Under the pieces are notes generated by a model. It was not told the DNA's origin. It did not search any database and worked only from the letters and a program-made list of their open reading frames with translations. This document shows, piece after piece, positions 21,756 to 33,753 of a stretch of 64,000 nt of DNA. Where the stretch lies: assembly GCA_032718865.1 (NCBI GenBank), contig JALUTQ010000003.1, positions 2,092,001 through 2,156,000 of the forward strand. Reading direction: 5' to 3'. The first letter of the stretch is position 1, and every line of letters begins with the position of its first letter. A program made the translations under genes and the position numbers. This stretch comes from Tilletia caries (Eukaryota; Basidiomycota; Exobasidiomycetes; Tilletiales; Tilletiaceae).

Positions 21756-24459
21756 ATGCCGAGGGCAGACCAGGAAGACAACAGGGAGACCCGCATCGCC
21801 ATCGGTACGCATCTCTCGCGCGGGGCTGTGGCCAGTGCGGGACTCAACTGAACTGACTGTGTGTTATCCCCGTCCCCGTCCGCGTCCCGCAGTGAGCGCG
21901 GACAAGTGCAAGCCGAAGAAGTGCAGACAGGAATGCAAGAAGTCGTGTCCCGTCGTCCGCATGGGTGAGTAGTGTCGCACAGCGCGAGCACGAAGCAGCA
22001 CTTCTCTCACCCGCTCTCTCCCCATCTCCAGGCCGGCTCTGTATCGAGGTCCTGCCCACCACCAAGATCGCGGTCATCAGTGAAACGCTGTGCATCGGTT
22101 GTGGTATCGTGAGTGCATCCTGCGGCTCGTCTTGGGTCGCCGAACCACCGCGCCCTTCGTATCTCACACCCTATTCCCACACCGCCTTCCCGAGAACAGT
22201 GCACCAAGAAGTGCCCATTCGAAGCCATCACCATCATCAAACGTGAGTTACATGCTTCGCGTCACTATCGCAGCAAGCACATATCACATAACACCCTGCT
22301 CACCAACGCCGCCCTCATCTCCAGTGCCCACCAATCTCGAATCCCAAACCACCCACCGATACAGCGCAAACAGCTTCAAGCTGCACCGACTGCCAACACC
22401 ACGCGCCGGACAGGTCCTCGGTCTCGTCGGCACCAATGGTATCGGAAAGTCAACAGCACTCAAGATTCTCGCAGGCAAGCAAAAGCCGAACCTCGGCCGA
22501 TTCGATGTGAGTTCCCGCCAGCGAACATCTTTCCGTCTAGTACATATACTCACACGTCTTGTTTCCGCCACCAATAGGACCCCCCGGACTGGCAAGAGAT
22601 CCTCAAGTACTTCCGTGGCTCGGAGCTCCAAAACTACTTCACCAAGGTCCTCGAGGACAACATCAAGGCTCTCATCAAGCCCCAATATGTCGACCACATC
22701 CCACGCGCCATCAAGGGGGAAGCGACCGTCAGCGAGATGCTCGACGGCAAGCTCGAGAGAAAGAACAAGGACGAGGTCGTCGACAGTCTCGATTTGAAGG
22801 AGGTCCTTGATCGGGATGTGAAGAACTTGAGTGGTGGAGAGTTGCAGCGGTTCGCCATCGCCATGTCGTGCATCCAAGATGCCAACGTGTGAGTCTTCTT
22901 CCCCTTCTTGAAACTGCGCGCCTCCTATACCCCTGCCATGCTCAAACACCGAGCTTTGGTGACCATCTACAGGTACATGTTCGACGAGCCCTCTTCATAT
23001 CTCGACGTCAAGCAGCGTCTCAAGGCCGCGCGACAGATCCGCTCTCTCCTCGACGCCGACACCTACGTCATTGCCGTCGAGCACGACTTGTCCGTGCTCG
23101 ACTACCTCAGCGACTTCATCTGCTGCCTCTACGGCGTGCCCTCCATCTACGGCGTCGTCACCGTCCCCTCCCCCGTCCGCGACGGCATCAACATCTTCCT
23201 GGACGGCTACATCCCCGCAGAGAACATGCGCTTCCGCGAAGAGTCGCTCACCTTCAAGATCGCCGAGACCGCCGAAGAGTTCGTCTCCGATCACACGCGC
23301 AAGTACCACTACCCCAAGATGCGCAAGACGCTCGGCAACTTCCAGCTCGATATCGAACCGGGCCAGTTCGCCGACTCGGAGATCATCGTCTTCCTGGGCG
23401 AGAACGGGACGGGGAAGACGACGTTTGTGAAGATGCTGGCGGGCAAACTGGAGCCGGACGACGGGACGGAGAAGCCGCCGCTGCTGAACGTCTCGCTGAA
23501 GCCGCAGACGATTGCGCCGAAATTCCAGGGCACGGTGCGGATGTTGCTGCTGAAGCAGATCAAGATCAGCTTTATGCACCCGCAGTTCCAGACGGACGTC
23601 GTGAAGCCGATGAAGATTGAGCCTATTATCGACCAGGACGTGCAGACGCTCAGTGGGGGGGAGTTGCAGCGGGTGGCTATTGTCATGGCGCTTGGCAAGA
23701 GTGCGGATTTGTACCTGATTGACGAGCCGAGTGCATACCTGGAGTGAGTTTCATGAGGCTCAAGCTTGTTTTTTTTCTTTTCTGTGAAGGGACCTCTCTG
23801 TACTGACGCCGTAGCTTTGTCCGATGGTGATTTTATCACCACAGCTCTGAGCAACGTATCGTTGCTTCCAGGGTCATCAAGCGCTTCATCTTGCATTCCA
23901 AGAAGACAGCGATGGTCATCGAGCACGGTGCGTTTTCTCCTCTCCGCTCCTTAATGAAAGCGTACGGACTTCTATGCGGGGAAAAGGTGGCACTGACACT
24001 CTTTGTGAGCACTTGTTGACCGGGACAGACATCATCATGGGCACATATCTGGCCGATCGCGTCGTGCGTTACGTCGGCACACCGAGTGTGAAGGCCAAGG
24101 CTGAGAAGCCGGAATCGTTGTGTGAGTTTTCCTTTGTGGGGAGAAAATGTGCTGGTCAACTGGGATTTCCCAGAATACTGACGCGTCTTCGTGTGATGTT
24201 CTGTGTTCGCAGTGACGGGCATGAACTCCTTCTTGCAATCGCTGGAAGTCAGTATGCGAAGAGACCCTACGAACTTCGTGAGTAAATTTGGAAACTTGGG
24301 GAGCATTCAAGCTTTGTGGGGATGAGGGTTAACCCATGCTCACCTTTTTGTCTGCATCTCTCTCTCTCTCTTCAGCGCCCGCGTGTCAACAAGCTCAACT
24401 CCGTCAAGGACAAGGAGCAGAAGTCGGCGGGGACGTACTTCTTCCTTGGCGACGACTGA
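21756..24459 (+). CDS. RLI1: ABCE1/Rli1 iron-sulfur ABC ATPase, ribosome recycling factor
   Basis: Soluble ABC protein that splits terminated ribosomes and acts in initiation and ribosome export. Eleven exons: 21756-21804, 21893-21964, 22032-22108, 22200-22242, 22325-22506, 22578-22888, 22973-23743, 23845-23927, 24029-24121, 24213-24277, 24376-24459; 609 residues, the normal family length. The two ferredoxin-like cysteine clusters ([18 protein letters not shown] and CIGCGICTKKCPF), Walker A of NBD1 GTNGIGKST, signature [12 protein letters not shown], Walker [11 protein letters not shown], and the NBD2 set [18 protein letters not shown] and [10 protein letters not shown] are all present. The hinge and the C-terminal [14 protein letters not shown]...GTYFFLGDD tail are intact. 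No lesion seen. Confidence 0.97.
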
Positions 24460-25855
24460 TTGGGGGGTTTTGGATCGACTGTGCGAAGGATGCGGGGGCG
24501 TTTTTCGAGTCCTTCGTTCTCCGCGAGCCGTAGTGCTCTTGCTGGTGTGGCATGGTTAAGTTGGGGCTTGGTGGTGAGATTTTGGTTCGCGGGCGAGGAC
24601 GTAGGGCTGGACGCGTAAACCTCATCCGCGTGACCTTGCTGCCCTTATAAGGGACGTCCCTGACTTTGCGTTGAACGTTGAAAGGGAGATGGACGCCTTG
24701 TGGGTCTTTCCCAAATACCCCAAGCGAAATGCCATGCGTCCCATCTGTTCGGTTACGTTTCGCGTCCTCTCGTCGTCGCCCATTATTAATGGCTAGTCTT
24801 CCTGCCATCTTGAGCGCGGAAGCGTTTCCTCATGGAACCATAACCTCTCTCTCTCTCTCAGCGCTGATGAACTCCGTTTCTTCAGTCGATGGGAAGCAAG
24901 GATCGATGGGAGCTGACGACAAGCGTGATGTGTAATGTCATATTTCCATAGGTGAAAAGCAGCGGAAGGCAACGGAGGTCGAGTTCCTGTTGGTGCGGAA
25001 CAGCCCAAGTGGGTGCGGTGCACCCAAGACGAGGACGAGGGCGTGCTGCTCGGCGAGCAGCAATCCAGGGACAGAGCTGAAAGATCGCTCCGAGAGGCTG
25101 GAAGGCAAATCGAGCGGCGATTGAGGAGGTCGGGAATGTTGAGAGCGTGATTCCGGAGCTCTCGTCCTGAATGAAGCGCTGAAGCACACCCATTGGGGGA
25201 CGGAGCCAAGTAGCAGGGGTGAAACTACCCAAAGTAGCGGCCAACCTGTCGACTATCTCCACGCGCTGTTCTTCGAAAAAGGGGACTGCAGCACGTCGAA
25301 CACAGGCGAAATCATTCATTCAGCAGCGTTGCTTGATGAAACGATTGAATGTTTTCTACTCACCTGGAAATGCGCCTCTTTTCCATCAGTTACATACATT
25401 AAACAAGCGCAGCCAGCCGTGGGCCCGCACACTGGGCAAATCGTCGAGCGAGCTCGCTTTGAACTGAGACCATCAACCCGGAGGGCGGAGGGCCCAGCGC
25501 ACCCGCCTCGTATTCCATCACGCTCATCTACCCCCATTTGAATCCAGCATGCCCCAAAGCCCATCATTCTGCACAGGAGCCTCGGCACCGATCCCCCGCC
25601 TCCTCCGAACAGGGAGCACAGCAATGGGCGGGAGCTGTCGTTCCGCCGTTGCAGCTGATTCACAGATCCGGGCTGCAGAGACGGCTTTGCGGAGGAACGT
25701 CCCGAGTATGGCTGGGCCGACGGCGAGTTCTTGTGGGAAGAAGTGGGCGCGGAGCGTGAACCAACATGTGCTACGTAGCGACGGCAGTGGTAAACACTCC
25801 ATTTTGACTGCCAGCGGCCGTCCCCAGACTGGTCTTTTCCCGCTCGATGGAGGGA
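24460..25855. other. Intergenic stretch without a supported gene
   Basis: About 1.4 kb between RLI1 and NAA38, both of which end toward it. Minus-strand frames exist at 24882-25319 and 25316-25663 with a good GTGAGT donor near 25,367, but joining the best exons gives an early stop, and no domain is recognisable. A CT microsatellite sits near 24,845. Confidence 0.4.
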
Positions 25856-26266
25856 TCAGAAGAACATCTCGTCGCGGTACTGTGTCGGTGACTCGGGGGA
25901 GACGGCAGGACCATGCTGTTCAGTCGCGTCCTGGGCGAGCGTGTGCGTGAGATCTTGCTTCGCCTTGCTCTCGACCTCGACCTCGACCGCTCGCACGTGT
26001 TCACCGGGAATCATGACCATCCCGACCCATCGGAAGGAGTACGGCGGCGCTTCGGACGCTGTTGCTTTGGGTTCCTTGCGCGCTTCGAGCAGACGCAGCT
26101 CGTCGGCATCGGAGAGGATGGCGTTCATGGCGTCGTCGACGCAGAGGAAGCGACCGCGGAAGGCGCGGCCGTCGGAGATGTGTATGAGGACGATCTTGTT
26201 GATGAGAGTTGCGATGATGGTCTGCTGGGCTTGGTCGGCGGGGGAAGTTGAGATTGGGGTCGCCAT
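25856..26266 (-). CDS. NAA38: NatC N-acetyltransferase auxiliary subunit, Sm-like
   Basis: LSm-fold auxiliary subunit (LSMD1/Mak31) of the NatC N-terminal acetyltransferase. Single exon, 136 residues from the ATG at 26266; the frame is open further upstream but that part is low-complexity. The Sm1 motif spans KIVLIHISDGRAFRGRFLCVDD then MNAILSDADE. The Sm2-like strand WVGMVMIPGEHVRAVEVE resembles the LSMD1 form (LGLAMVPGHH-) rather than the canonical LSm RG motif. The C-terminal acidic tail is poorly conserved. Divergent from the TLS1-like gene, start codons about 290 bases apart. Confidence 0.85.
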   Translation of the reverse strand: MATPISTSPADQAQQTIIATLINKIVLIHISDGRAFRGRFLCVDDAMNAILSDADELRLLEARKEPKATASEAPPYSFRWVGMVMIPGEHVRAVEVEVESKAKQDLTHTLAQDATEQHGPAVSPESPTQYRDEMFF

Positions 26267-26555
26267 GGTTCTCGCAACGAGGCCGGGAATGCGTAATGAG
26301 CAGCGACCTTGCGCAGCTGGCTGCTGACTGCTGACTGCTGTCTGAGTTGGAGCGCGTGGTGGACGTCCTCGAGGCTCGAGCTCATCAGCAGGGTCCCCGA
26401 CCTCGACCTCGACCTCGACCTCGGCTTTGCCAGCTTCAGATCGTTGCGCAACGAGACCATCATGGCATGCATGGCAAGGGTCGCTTATGAGAAAGATCTG
26501 GGTAAGATTCATTCTGATGCCGGACCACGATCAGCAGAGCCAGCAGCCAGCAGTG
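26267..26555. promoter_or_regulatory. Divergent promoter between NAA38 and TLS1-like gene
   Basis: About 290 bases between two start codons. Contains a CTGCTGA/CTGACTG microsatellite near 26,318 and a CGACCT triplet-like run near 26,400. Possible upstream in-frame ATGs exist on both sides. Confidence 0.4.
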
Positions 26556-28109
26556 ATGGGAGAAGACGCAGAGCCCGTGTTCAAGAAACGCAAGCGCGGC
26601 CCGCTCCCACCAGCCGGAAGCGCGCCGGGTGCTGGGCCCAGTGACCCAACAACGCCCTCCCTCAGCGAGCTCATCAGCTCGGGAGTGCACCACCATGACC
26701 GCGACGGCGAACAGCAAGGCGCTGGGAGGAAAGATCCGGAGGACGAGGAAGGAGGGTGAGTCTGTGTTCCATTGCTTTCCAGATTCGACCAAAGGCTGAC
26801 AGAGGGTTATAAATACACAGAACCTCGGTCCAGGACCTGCTCCTCCTCCGCCAACTCCAAAAACGACCGACTGGGATCGAGCTCAACAAGCTCAACAAGG
26901 GCGAGCGCAAGAAGAAGAAGAAGACCAAAGAGGGCGCATCGGACGGAAAAGATAAGACGGCTGAGGACCGCTGGGCTGAACAGATGGCCCGTGGTGGCAT
27001 CATGGACGGCGCTGGCGGCGCTGATGGTGGAGACGATAATGATGACGATGAGTGAGTTTCTCTTTATGTGTTTTGTCCTGAGGCCCAAGATTTATGTTCC
27101 TGACATTCTGCTTCTCTCGCTATGGCGTTCTACAGGGACGAGAATGGCGAGAAGGCGGACTCTAAAAAGATTGTGCGCAATAACTTCCAAGGCGCAACGA
27201 ACATCGTAGACGTGGACAAGCACATGTGAGTTCTCTCTGTTCGACAAGGGACATGCTCATATTGAGAGAAATATGTAATGCTCATTGAGTTTGATGGGAA
27301 TCTTACAGGATGGCATACATCGAGGAGGAAATGCGGAAACGTTCTGGGCGCGGAGAAGACGCAGCAGTGCCTTCTGCCGAGGAAGTCCGCGCCGCCCTCC
27401 AGAACCCAGAGGATGAGCTGTACCGGATTGCGGAGAAGTACCCGCATCTTCGGATGAAGGCGCCGGTCGAGGAGGACGAGGGAAATGTCACGCTCAGCAC
27501 GACCATGCTCACGAGTATTCCGGAGATCGACCTGGGAATGGAGTGAGTACATTCCCACTTCAAGCATCAGGTTTTCCATACAGAGGCACTGACCAGAAGT
27601 GGTCACTATCGCTGTGGTCTAACAGCGTGCGATTGAAGAACATCGAAGAGACGGAGAAGGCGAAGCAAGTCCTAGCCGACAAGCGCAAAGCCGAGGGTCG
27701 AGGCCGAAAAGATGAGGCCGATGACCAATTTGCAGCAGCACGATGTGAGTCTGGAATTTCCCGACTGCTGGTTGATGCTATTTTTTGTGACGTTAATCGC
27801 TTTGTCCTCCTACCACCCGGCGATTACTCAGTCTATCGACCCAAGTACTCAACGCAATCCGACGTCGACGCCCTCAAGATGGCACGGGAGGGAATCGACC
27901 CAACAGCCGAGATCAGCCATCGGGAGCAAGGCGCCAGCAACAACAACAGCGGCGGCGGCGGCGGCAGTAGCAGCCGTCCATCGTCGTCGTCCCGACCTTC
28001 GGACCGAGATCGGGGCGGGAACGGCGGCGGTGGGGACCGCCGGGCCATGGCGACGGACGAGATGGTGATGGAGCGGTTCAAGAAGCGGCAGAGACAGCAC
28101 TTGAAGTGA
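26556..28109 (+). CDS. TLS1: TLS1/C9orf78 (Hep_59) family spliceosome-associated protein
   Basis: Nuclear protein that in fission yeast and human binds the U5 helicase Brr2 and influences splice-site choice. Exons start at 26556, 26820, 27136, 27309, 27626 and about 27831 and end at 28109. The basic start EPVFKKRKRGPLPP, QDLLLLRQLQKRPTGIELNKLNKG, the invariant core NNFQGATNIVDVDKHMMAYIEEEM, AEKYPHLR, and the C-terminal MERFKKRQRQHLK define the family. An Asp-rich acidic linker and a Ser/Gly/Arg-rich segment before the C-terminus are disordered. Five short introns. The start was chosen as the first Met preceding the conserved basic patch. Confidence 0.9.
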
Positions 28110-28535
28110 ACGTCATGCAGCGTTTCCCTAGAGCCTCAGGCTGTTGATTCTATCCATGAGCGCGAGAGCAATCCCCTTTCACGGACCCTCGCTCGACTGG
28201 AAATGGAGCAGGATGTTCGGCGGTTGCGAACAACGCGTGTAATATTGTGCATGCCCTCAGCCCCGACAACCACCAAGGCACCAACTCTTACCTCGTGACT
28301 GGTGATCTTCCCAGTTCACAGCCGCTCAGCACAGCCTCTCAGCACAGCTTAACGTCTGTATGGGTGATGTGACTCGACATCGACACAGCATGGAAGCGTG
28401 AAAGCTTCGATTTGTCTGCTTTCCCCACAACGCGCAGCGCTGACCGCTGACCGTTCTCACGTAACAGTGAATAATGAATTGCGCCTTCCCCGACCCCTCA
28501 CTCAGGCTCAGGCCCGCGGCACAGGCGGCAGACGG
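28110..28535. other. Boundary between host genes and accessory block
   Basis: About 425 bases after TLS1 without a recognisable gene; ends at the left arm of the long inverted repeat. Confidence 0.4.
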
Positions 28536-28598
28536 GTATGGAACGCCGTTTTCACCACCTTCGCTTTTCCCTTTTCCCTTTTCGCTTTTCGCTTTTCG
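28536..28598 (+). repeat. Left arm of a 7.4-kb-spaced inverted repeat
   Basis: Begins GTATGGAACGCCGTTTTCAC and runs into a CTTTTCG/CTTTTCC heptamer array. It matches, in inverted orientation, the arm ending at 35917. Confidence 0.8.
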
Positions 28599-28692
28599 CT
28601 GCTTTAATATTTCCAATTCCATCAGCGCTCTATAATTCATCGTATGTACATCCTTCCCACCGTCCACCACAGTCTGCATTCTGGTTTCTGCC

Positions 28693-29650
28693 ATGACGGA
28701 GGTTTCACTCCTCACCGTCGAAGAGGTTACGGCTCTCCGTGAAGACATTTCGCGGGCTACCTCTCCCATTTCCCACTCCCTTTCTCAGACCACCTCTCCT
28801 GTCAACAGCGATATGCTTCTCATCTATGAGTTGACCATTGAGGAGCTGTCCACGTCTCTTCGCTACTTGTCCCCTCGTCTCCATCCTCTAATTTTTGACA
28901 GCTTGTGGGTTCCACTTCAAGACTTGGCTCAGCAGCTATCCTCTTTACAGCAACAAACGTCTGCCGGAACCTCAGATCCTAGTTCCATGTCTAGCGTGCA
29001 AGAGTGGGTCAAGGCGGACTCTGGTCAGTGGAAACTCAGCATCCCCGGCGAGCTCTTGCTGGAGCTTGTAGAGCTGGGTTTCCGGGATGCCGACATCGCC
29101 ATCATGTTGGACTGCTCTCCTGGAACGATATATCGCCGTCGCAAAGAGATGGGCATCGAGAAGTGGAACACTTCCATTGACGAGCAAGCTCTGATCGAGG
29201 TCAGTCCGTGCCCCTATTCCCTTGAACTATGAACGTCACATCCTCATCATTCTCACAAATCGCGACTGTCTTCATCTACTATTTTAGCATCTTGTAAAAT
29301 TACGCAGCATGCACAGCGACACGGTTGGCGAGCGAGGAACGATGGGTGCCTTAAACAGTCTTGGCATCCGGGTCAGCAGGTCGAAGTTGAGGACTGCGAT
29401 CAAGGCCCTCGACCCGATCGGGGTTACTTCTCGATGGACCAAGTATCTCAAGCGTCAGGAATACTATGTGCCCTTCGTCTACTCCCTGTGGCACATAGAC
29501 GGGCATCACAAGCTGATAAGGTGGAAGATTGTCATTCACGGTGCCATCGATGGCAAGAGCAGACTAGTTAACTTTCTACAAGCATCCGGCAACAACCGAG
29601 CGGAGACAGTGTCGGAGCTGTTCTGGACCGAAGCAGGAGCTACTCACTAG
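28693..29650 (+). pseudogene. Truncated integrase-core (DDE) transposase-like gene
   Basis: Two exons, 28693-29199 and 29288-29650. The first half is helical with a helix-turn-helix-like segment (LGFRDADIAIMLDCSPGTIYRRRKEMGI); the second enters an integrase-type DDE core: YSLWHIDGHHKLIRWKIVIH then GAIDGKSRLVNFLQASGNNR. This matches a large integrase-core family expanded in basidiomycetes and fish; I identify it by that DGHHK/DG-SR pattern only. The alignment breaks off after NRAETVSELF, before the second catalytic Asp and the Glu; the remaining WTEAGATH is foreign sequence shared with the next fragment. So it is a 3'-truncated, inactive copy. It starts 95 bases inside the left inverted-repeat arm. 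Confidence 0.7.
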
Positions 29651-29973
29651 TAGTACTGCCGTTGTCAGAGGGCCGAGGAGCTGTGGACTGGCCATAGAGA
29701 CCTGAGTGGGCTTCCAGCAACTGAAGTCGCTCGGTGACCTTGCCGAGCTTGCCGGAAACATCATCCACGTTGGTACCAACGTGGTTAACCTGCTTGAGAA
29801 TTGCCGCGAGCGTGGCGTTGATATCCTATCCAAAAGAATACAGATGTCAGTCATACGATCAACGTGGACGTCTGCGACGGTAAGAATGGATGGAATGAAC
29901 TCACGTTGTTGCTGTGCTGCCCTGTCGAATCACCAGCCGCGCTGGACGCAGGCTGTGTGCTGCGCGTATCCAT
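29640..29973 (-). pseudogene. Coiled-coil gag-like N-terminal fragment
   Basis: Two exons, 29973-29905 and 29825-29640 (or to a donor at 29647). The peptide opens MDTRSTQPASSAAG and continues into an amphipathic heptad region (INATLAAILKQVNHVGTNVD, then VSGKLGKVTERLQLLEAHSG) followed by a Pro/Ser tail and a stop. This arrangement is seen at the N-termini of basidiomycete retrotransposon gag proteins, but no capsid or zinc knuckle remains, so the assignment is inference. Its 3' end overlaps the truncated end of the integrase gene on the other strand. Confidence 0.45.
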
Positions 29974-31846
29974 GATAACAAGCGCCTGATCGTGCCAAAA
30001 ATACTACGAAGATACGAGACAAGGAAGAGAGTAGCGCATGTCAGCAAGGGGCCAAGACCGCAGCGAGAGCATTGGGGTGTGGAAGTAACTTACAGCAATG
30101 TAGTTCGCGCAGTCCGATCGTCCTCGAGTCTTGTCGCACCGAACTCGCCGACGTCGTTGCACAGGTGCCACCGCACTGCTCGAGAGGGGACCAAAAGAAG
30201 CGAGTATCACAGGCCTGAGCCCAAAGAGCGCCAGACGGACAATGCGCTAGATGGTCCACACAGCTCAAGACTAGCGGCGACGAGGAGTGCCGCGACGTTG
30301 ACGAGCCGAAGCGGCGAGGTAGGAGGAGAGGAGAGGAGAAGATACGCGCAGAGAGCCGATGGAGAGGAGAGGCGAGTATGGCCGGTAGTGTGAGTGTGGC
30401 AGAAGGCGTCGGAGGTAGAGGAAGGTAAGAGGTGAAAGGGCAGAGCTCAGAGGAGATGGTAGAAGAGAGGAAACTAGAGGGGGGGAGGGGGGGTGCTTCA
30501 GAGAACGGGCTGGAAGAAGGAAAAGTGCCACATATACGACCTTGTTCTTCGTCTGCGACCTGCGTGATGCATTCCTTGAATAAGGTACATGAAAAAAAGG
30601 CAAGAGACCCGGAAAGCCGGAACGGATGTAGCGAGGCGACGACGAGCGGAAGAATGTTATTGAGTTACATTAAAAAAAGAATGTTTGGCTGGACCCTGAT
30701 TTCTGTTCGGTCGATTATCGGGCTCGGACTCTCGGAGGTCGGGCCTCGAGGATGACTATATTAACTCAGCAGTCGCTGATCGCCGATCATCGGTCACTGT
30801 CGAAGGCAGAAGGTTGAGCTGGTTGCTTCACCTCATTAGAATGCGGTCTTGCACTCTCTCGAGTCTCGGACCTCGGTGATCGGTCTCCATATGTAGCGTT
30901 TCAGGAACTGAGGCGCAATAAACTAGAGTGCTTTGCAATATAGATGAGACAATTAATTTAGAGACAGAAGCGGGTAGCTGGCAGCCACCATTATACATTA
31001 TTGCACACCGACAGGCGTCAATCCGCACAGATGAGCACAGTGATACACTTCTACCGGAAGGAGCACGCCGCACGGCCAGTTGGCGTCAGCCTTCGAAGAA
31101 GTGTGGCTTGGCCTGGCCATTCGGGCGCCTTAGCTTAGAAAATGAAAACCCTGGTTCCTGAAACTTGAATATGCGAATTGTTAATCACGCCACACGGCCG
31201 GCCGACGCGGGGCGCGGCCTCACGTCGGCTGTCACGTCGGCGGTCAAACGAGAAGATGCGAATAATGAGATCTTTACGCGGGGCTGCCGGCTGAAAGTTA
31301 ACACACTGAGACTTACTGAGTCACCACACCAGTGAGGTGACAAGCGGTCGTCGTTCGGGCTTCACCCATGAACCCATGCCTCATTTGTTATTTCGCATTG
31401 GCCAGCTTCAGACGATAACCCCTGTTTTTGGTGCCTGTAACCAGCGTACCAGCCGTGCAGTCGCTGGCGCTTGCCAAAGCCCAAATGGCATCGCAACAGC
31501 TGGTAGGGCTGACCGGGGAAGACTACAGTTCACAGTAGTCTAATTCATTATTGAAACAGAGTATGTAAAATCAGAACTCAGGAGGTGCGACGCGGGCGTA
31601 ACCGCGCAACCGCGTAAGTTCCCCTCATCAATCCGTCGGACGGCGGACCAGTGTATGTATCAAGCCTCATATGTTCCGGTCACCGAAATGCGGGAGCCCG
31701 TGCCCTATGGACTGTTCTCACTTCTCAGTGCGATGAGCGCCGGGGGCTGATCGGGCAGCGGAACCTACGCCGGAATATATGTATATGGATTGGATGTCCG
31801 ATGTGATAGATGAACATCAGTCCAAACCTGCGCCCAAGTTGAAACA
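29974..31846. other. Repeat-rich region without a supported gene
   Basis: No credible coding sequence. Purine-rich GGAGAG stretches occur at 30,300-30,500, and a CGGCC/GACGTCGGC-rich patch at 31,190-31,250. Confidence 0.4.
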
Positions 31847-32639
31847 ATGCGGAAAGAAAGACGGCAGCGTCTGCGTGAGCAAGCGGCGACGGCAAAGAAA
31901 GCAGCAGCAGCAGCGACGGCAGCGGCGGCGGCAGCAGCGGCGGCAGCAGCGGAAACGGCAGCCCAGTCAACCGGAACGGTCACGGAAGCAGCACACACGG
32001 GGGTTCAGCCTGAATCACGCTTGGATCGGCGACCATGTGGCCCAAAGCGCAAGATGTTACGGCTCCGCAATCGGCGCGGACAACCCAACGACCGACGACA
32101 TACGGCACTCAACGAGCTACGTAGCAAACGGATCGAAGCCCAGCAAAAGGCGCTTCGGGCGGCGCAGCGAGAGGAGGTGAAACAGGCCCGGCTTCTTGCC
32201 AACAAATTTGTGGAGGCGGAAGCAGCGGTTGAAGCGCCCGACGGATCCGAGGTGCGCATCAAGCCTCGACTCAGGCGGCCTCAGAAACAGCACCTGGAGG
32301 GGTTTGTGGTTCCAGACAACGAAGTCGGCCCATCTGTCAACCGAAGGGCAGCATACACCAAGTCTCTCTCGTAAGTTAACCATCTAAGTCCTCTGACTTT
32401 CAAATTGGGACGAGGCTGACAATAATCATAATTTATCCAATTGTCGAACCCTGATCGACGTGCACCACAGGCTAAAGGTTGGCGCAGATCGTCATCAGCT
32501 CAATAAAACCATTCGCACATTTCAGCCCGTCGACCACCACGCCGAGGCTATGCTTAACTACCACCGCATCTGCGGCAGGTTAGATTATGGTACCCGCAGG
32601 ACATTCCTCACACCCCCTAGTCAGCAAAGACGCAGGTGA
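31847..32639 (+). CDS. Hypothetical low-complexity Ala/Arg/Gln-rich protein
   Basis: Unrecognised. Exon 1 31847-32371 starts MRKERRQRLREQAATAKKA, runs through a long poly-Ala tract (AAC-type GCN codons) and a basic helical stretch (RRHTALNELRSKRIEAQQKA, LRAAQREEVKQARLLANKFV). A GTAAGT donor and a CACAG acceptor join exon 2 32471-32639, which encodes VGADRHQLNKTIRTFQPVDH and a short C-terminus. The first part looks like a coiled-coil or basic-helix region. No domain assigned. It lies in an accessory region and could be a remnant. Confidence 0.35.
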
Positions 32640-32965
32640 CCCGCCTATGACTGATGATCGATGACTGCGTTCTCCATCCCCTCTTCTCTCATGTCCAAGC
32701 GGCAAGCCTCTAGTAACCGAAAACACACTTGTACCGGGCACCAGACCGACCCATGTGCTTGAAGACTCTGATGTGTGCTTCCGATGGGTCCACAACTGGC
32801 ACTGACGTCCCTACTTCATTACTTTGCCGTTCTCGCCAGCAGCACCAGCCGCACCAGCCGCATCAGGCGCATCAGGCGCACCAGCAGCACCAGAAGCACC
32901 AGCAGCACCAGCCGCACTAGACGCACCAGCAGCACCAGCAGCACCAGAGGCCCCAGGCGCACCAG

Positions 32966-33753
32966 CTAAGGTTGTCCCCGGAGTTGACGCGGAGCTGGGG
33001 TTTTGCGGACTCCGCACTCCTCCGACGGAGGGCTCCGCCGGAGGCGGAGCGCGGAGCTCACTTTTGAGAAACTTTTGATCTTAAAAAAGCACGGAGTCCG
33101 CTTGGAAGACTCCGCCGGAATTTGTGCGGAGGCGGAGCCCAATCCTGAGCCCACTTGCCAAAAGTGCGGAGCGCGGAGTCGTCAAAATTGTGTGAAAATT
33201 CCGGCGGAATTTCCGCGGAATTCCGACGGAGCTATGAGGTCACGTGATAGTTGAAAATAAGGGTCACGTGACCTCATTTTGGGTGCGCTCCGCCGGAATT
33301 CCGCAAAATTTCCGCGGAAAGTGCGGAATTTCGAGAAAATAGGCATCCTCGAGACACCCGCAGGGGATAAAACAGGCACCATCATCCGTTGAGAGCTTCA
33401 AAAATAGCACTGGAGTCAATACCGCAACAATGTCGGATGGTGAATGTATAGCTCTGAGTGTATTAGAGTCATTCTGAGAGCAACTTATACCACCACTGCG
33501 CTCCGACGGAATTCCGCGGAATTCCGAGCTCCGCATACACGGAGCACGGAGGAGCATTACGAAAACGCACAGAAAAAACGCGGAGCGCGGAGCTGGGATT
33601 TCAACTTTTGTATAATTCCGTCGGAACGCGGAGCTGGTTTTTCCGCTCTGTCTTAGTCTGCGGAGGCGGAGCTCGCCTCAGAAAGTCAAAATTCCGGCGG
33701 AATTTGGAAGTGCGGAGGCGGAGCCCTCCGCGTTACTCCGGGGACAACCTTAG
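32966..33753. mobile_element. 788-bp MITE-like element with terminal inverted repeats
   Basis: The ends are CTAAGGTTGTCCCCGGAGT (32966-32984) and its exact reverse complement (33735-33753), followed by a further near match (GACGCGGAG). The flanks are the direct repeat CACCAG (32960-32965 and 33754-33759). The alternative is a TA target duplication one base inside the ends. The interior has no ORF but repeats GGAGGCGGAGC, GCGCGGAGCT and GGAATTCCG motifs and one hairpin. It is non-autonomous; the superfamily cannot be set from the ends alone. Confidence 0.75.
33234..33277. repeat. Perfect 14-bp hairpin in the MITE-like element
   Basis: Arms ATGAGGTCACGTGA (33234-33247) and TCACGTGACCTCAT (33264-33277) flank a 16-nt loop. 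Each arm holds a CACGTG palindrome. An imperfect extension (GCGGAATTCCG...GGAGC and its complement) reaches about 33,214 and 33,305. Confidence 0.85.

Noticed and set aside
24882..25663. Possible two-exon minus-strand gene with a good GTGAGT donor
   Set aside because: The long downstream frame is not in phase with the donor exon; in-phase joining gives an early stop. No recognisable motif.
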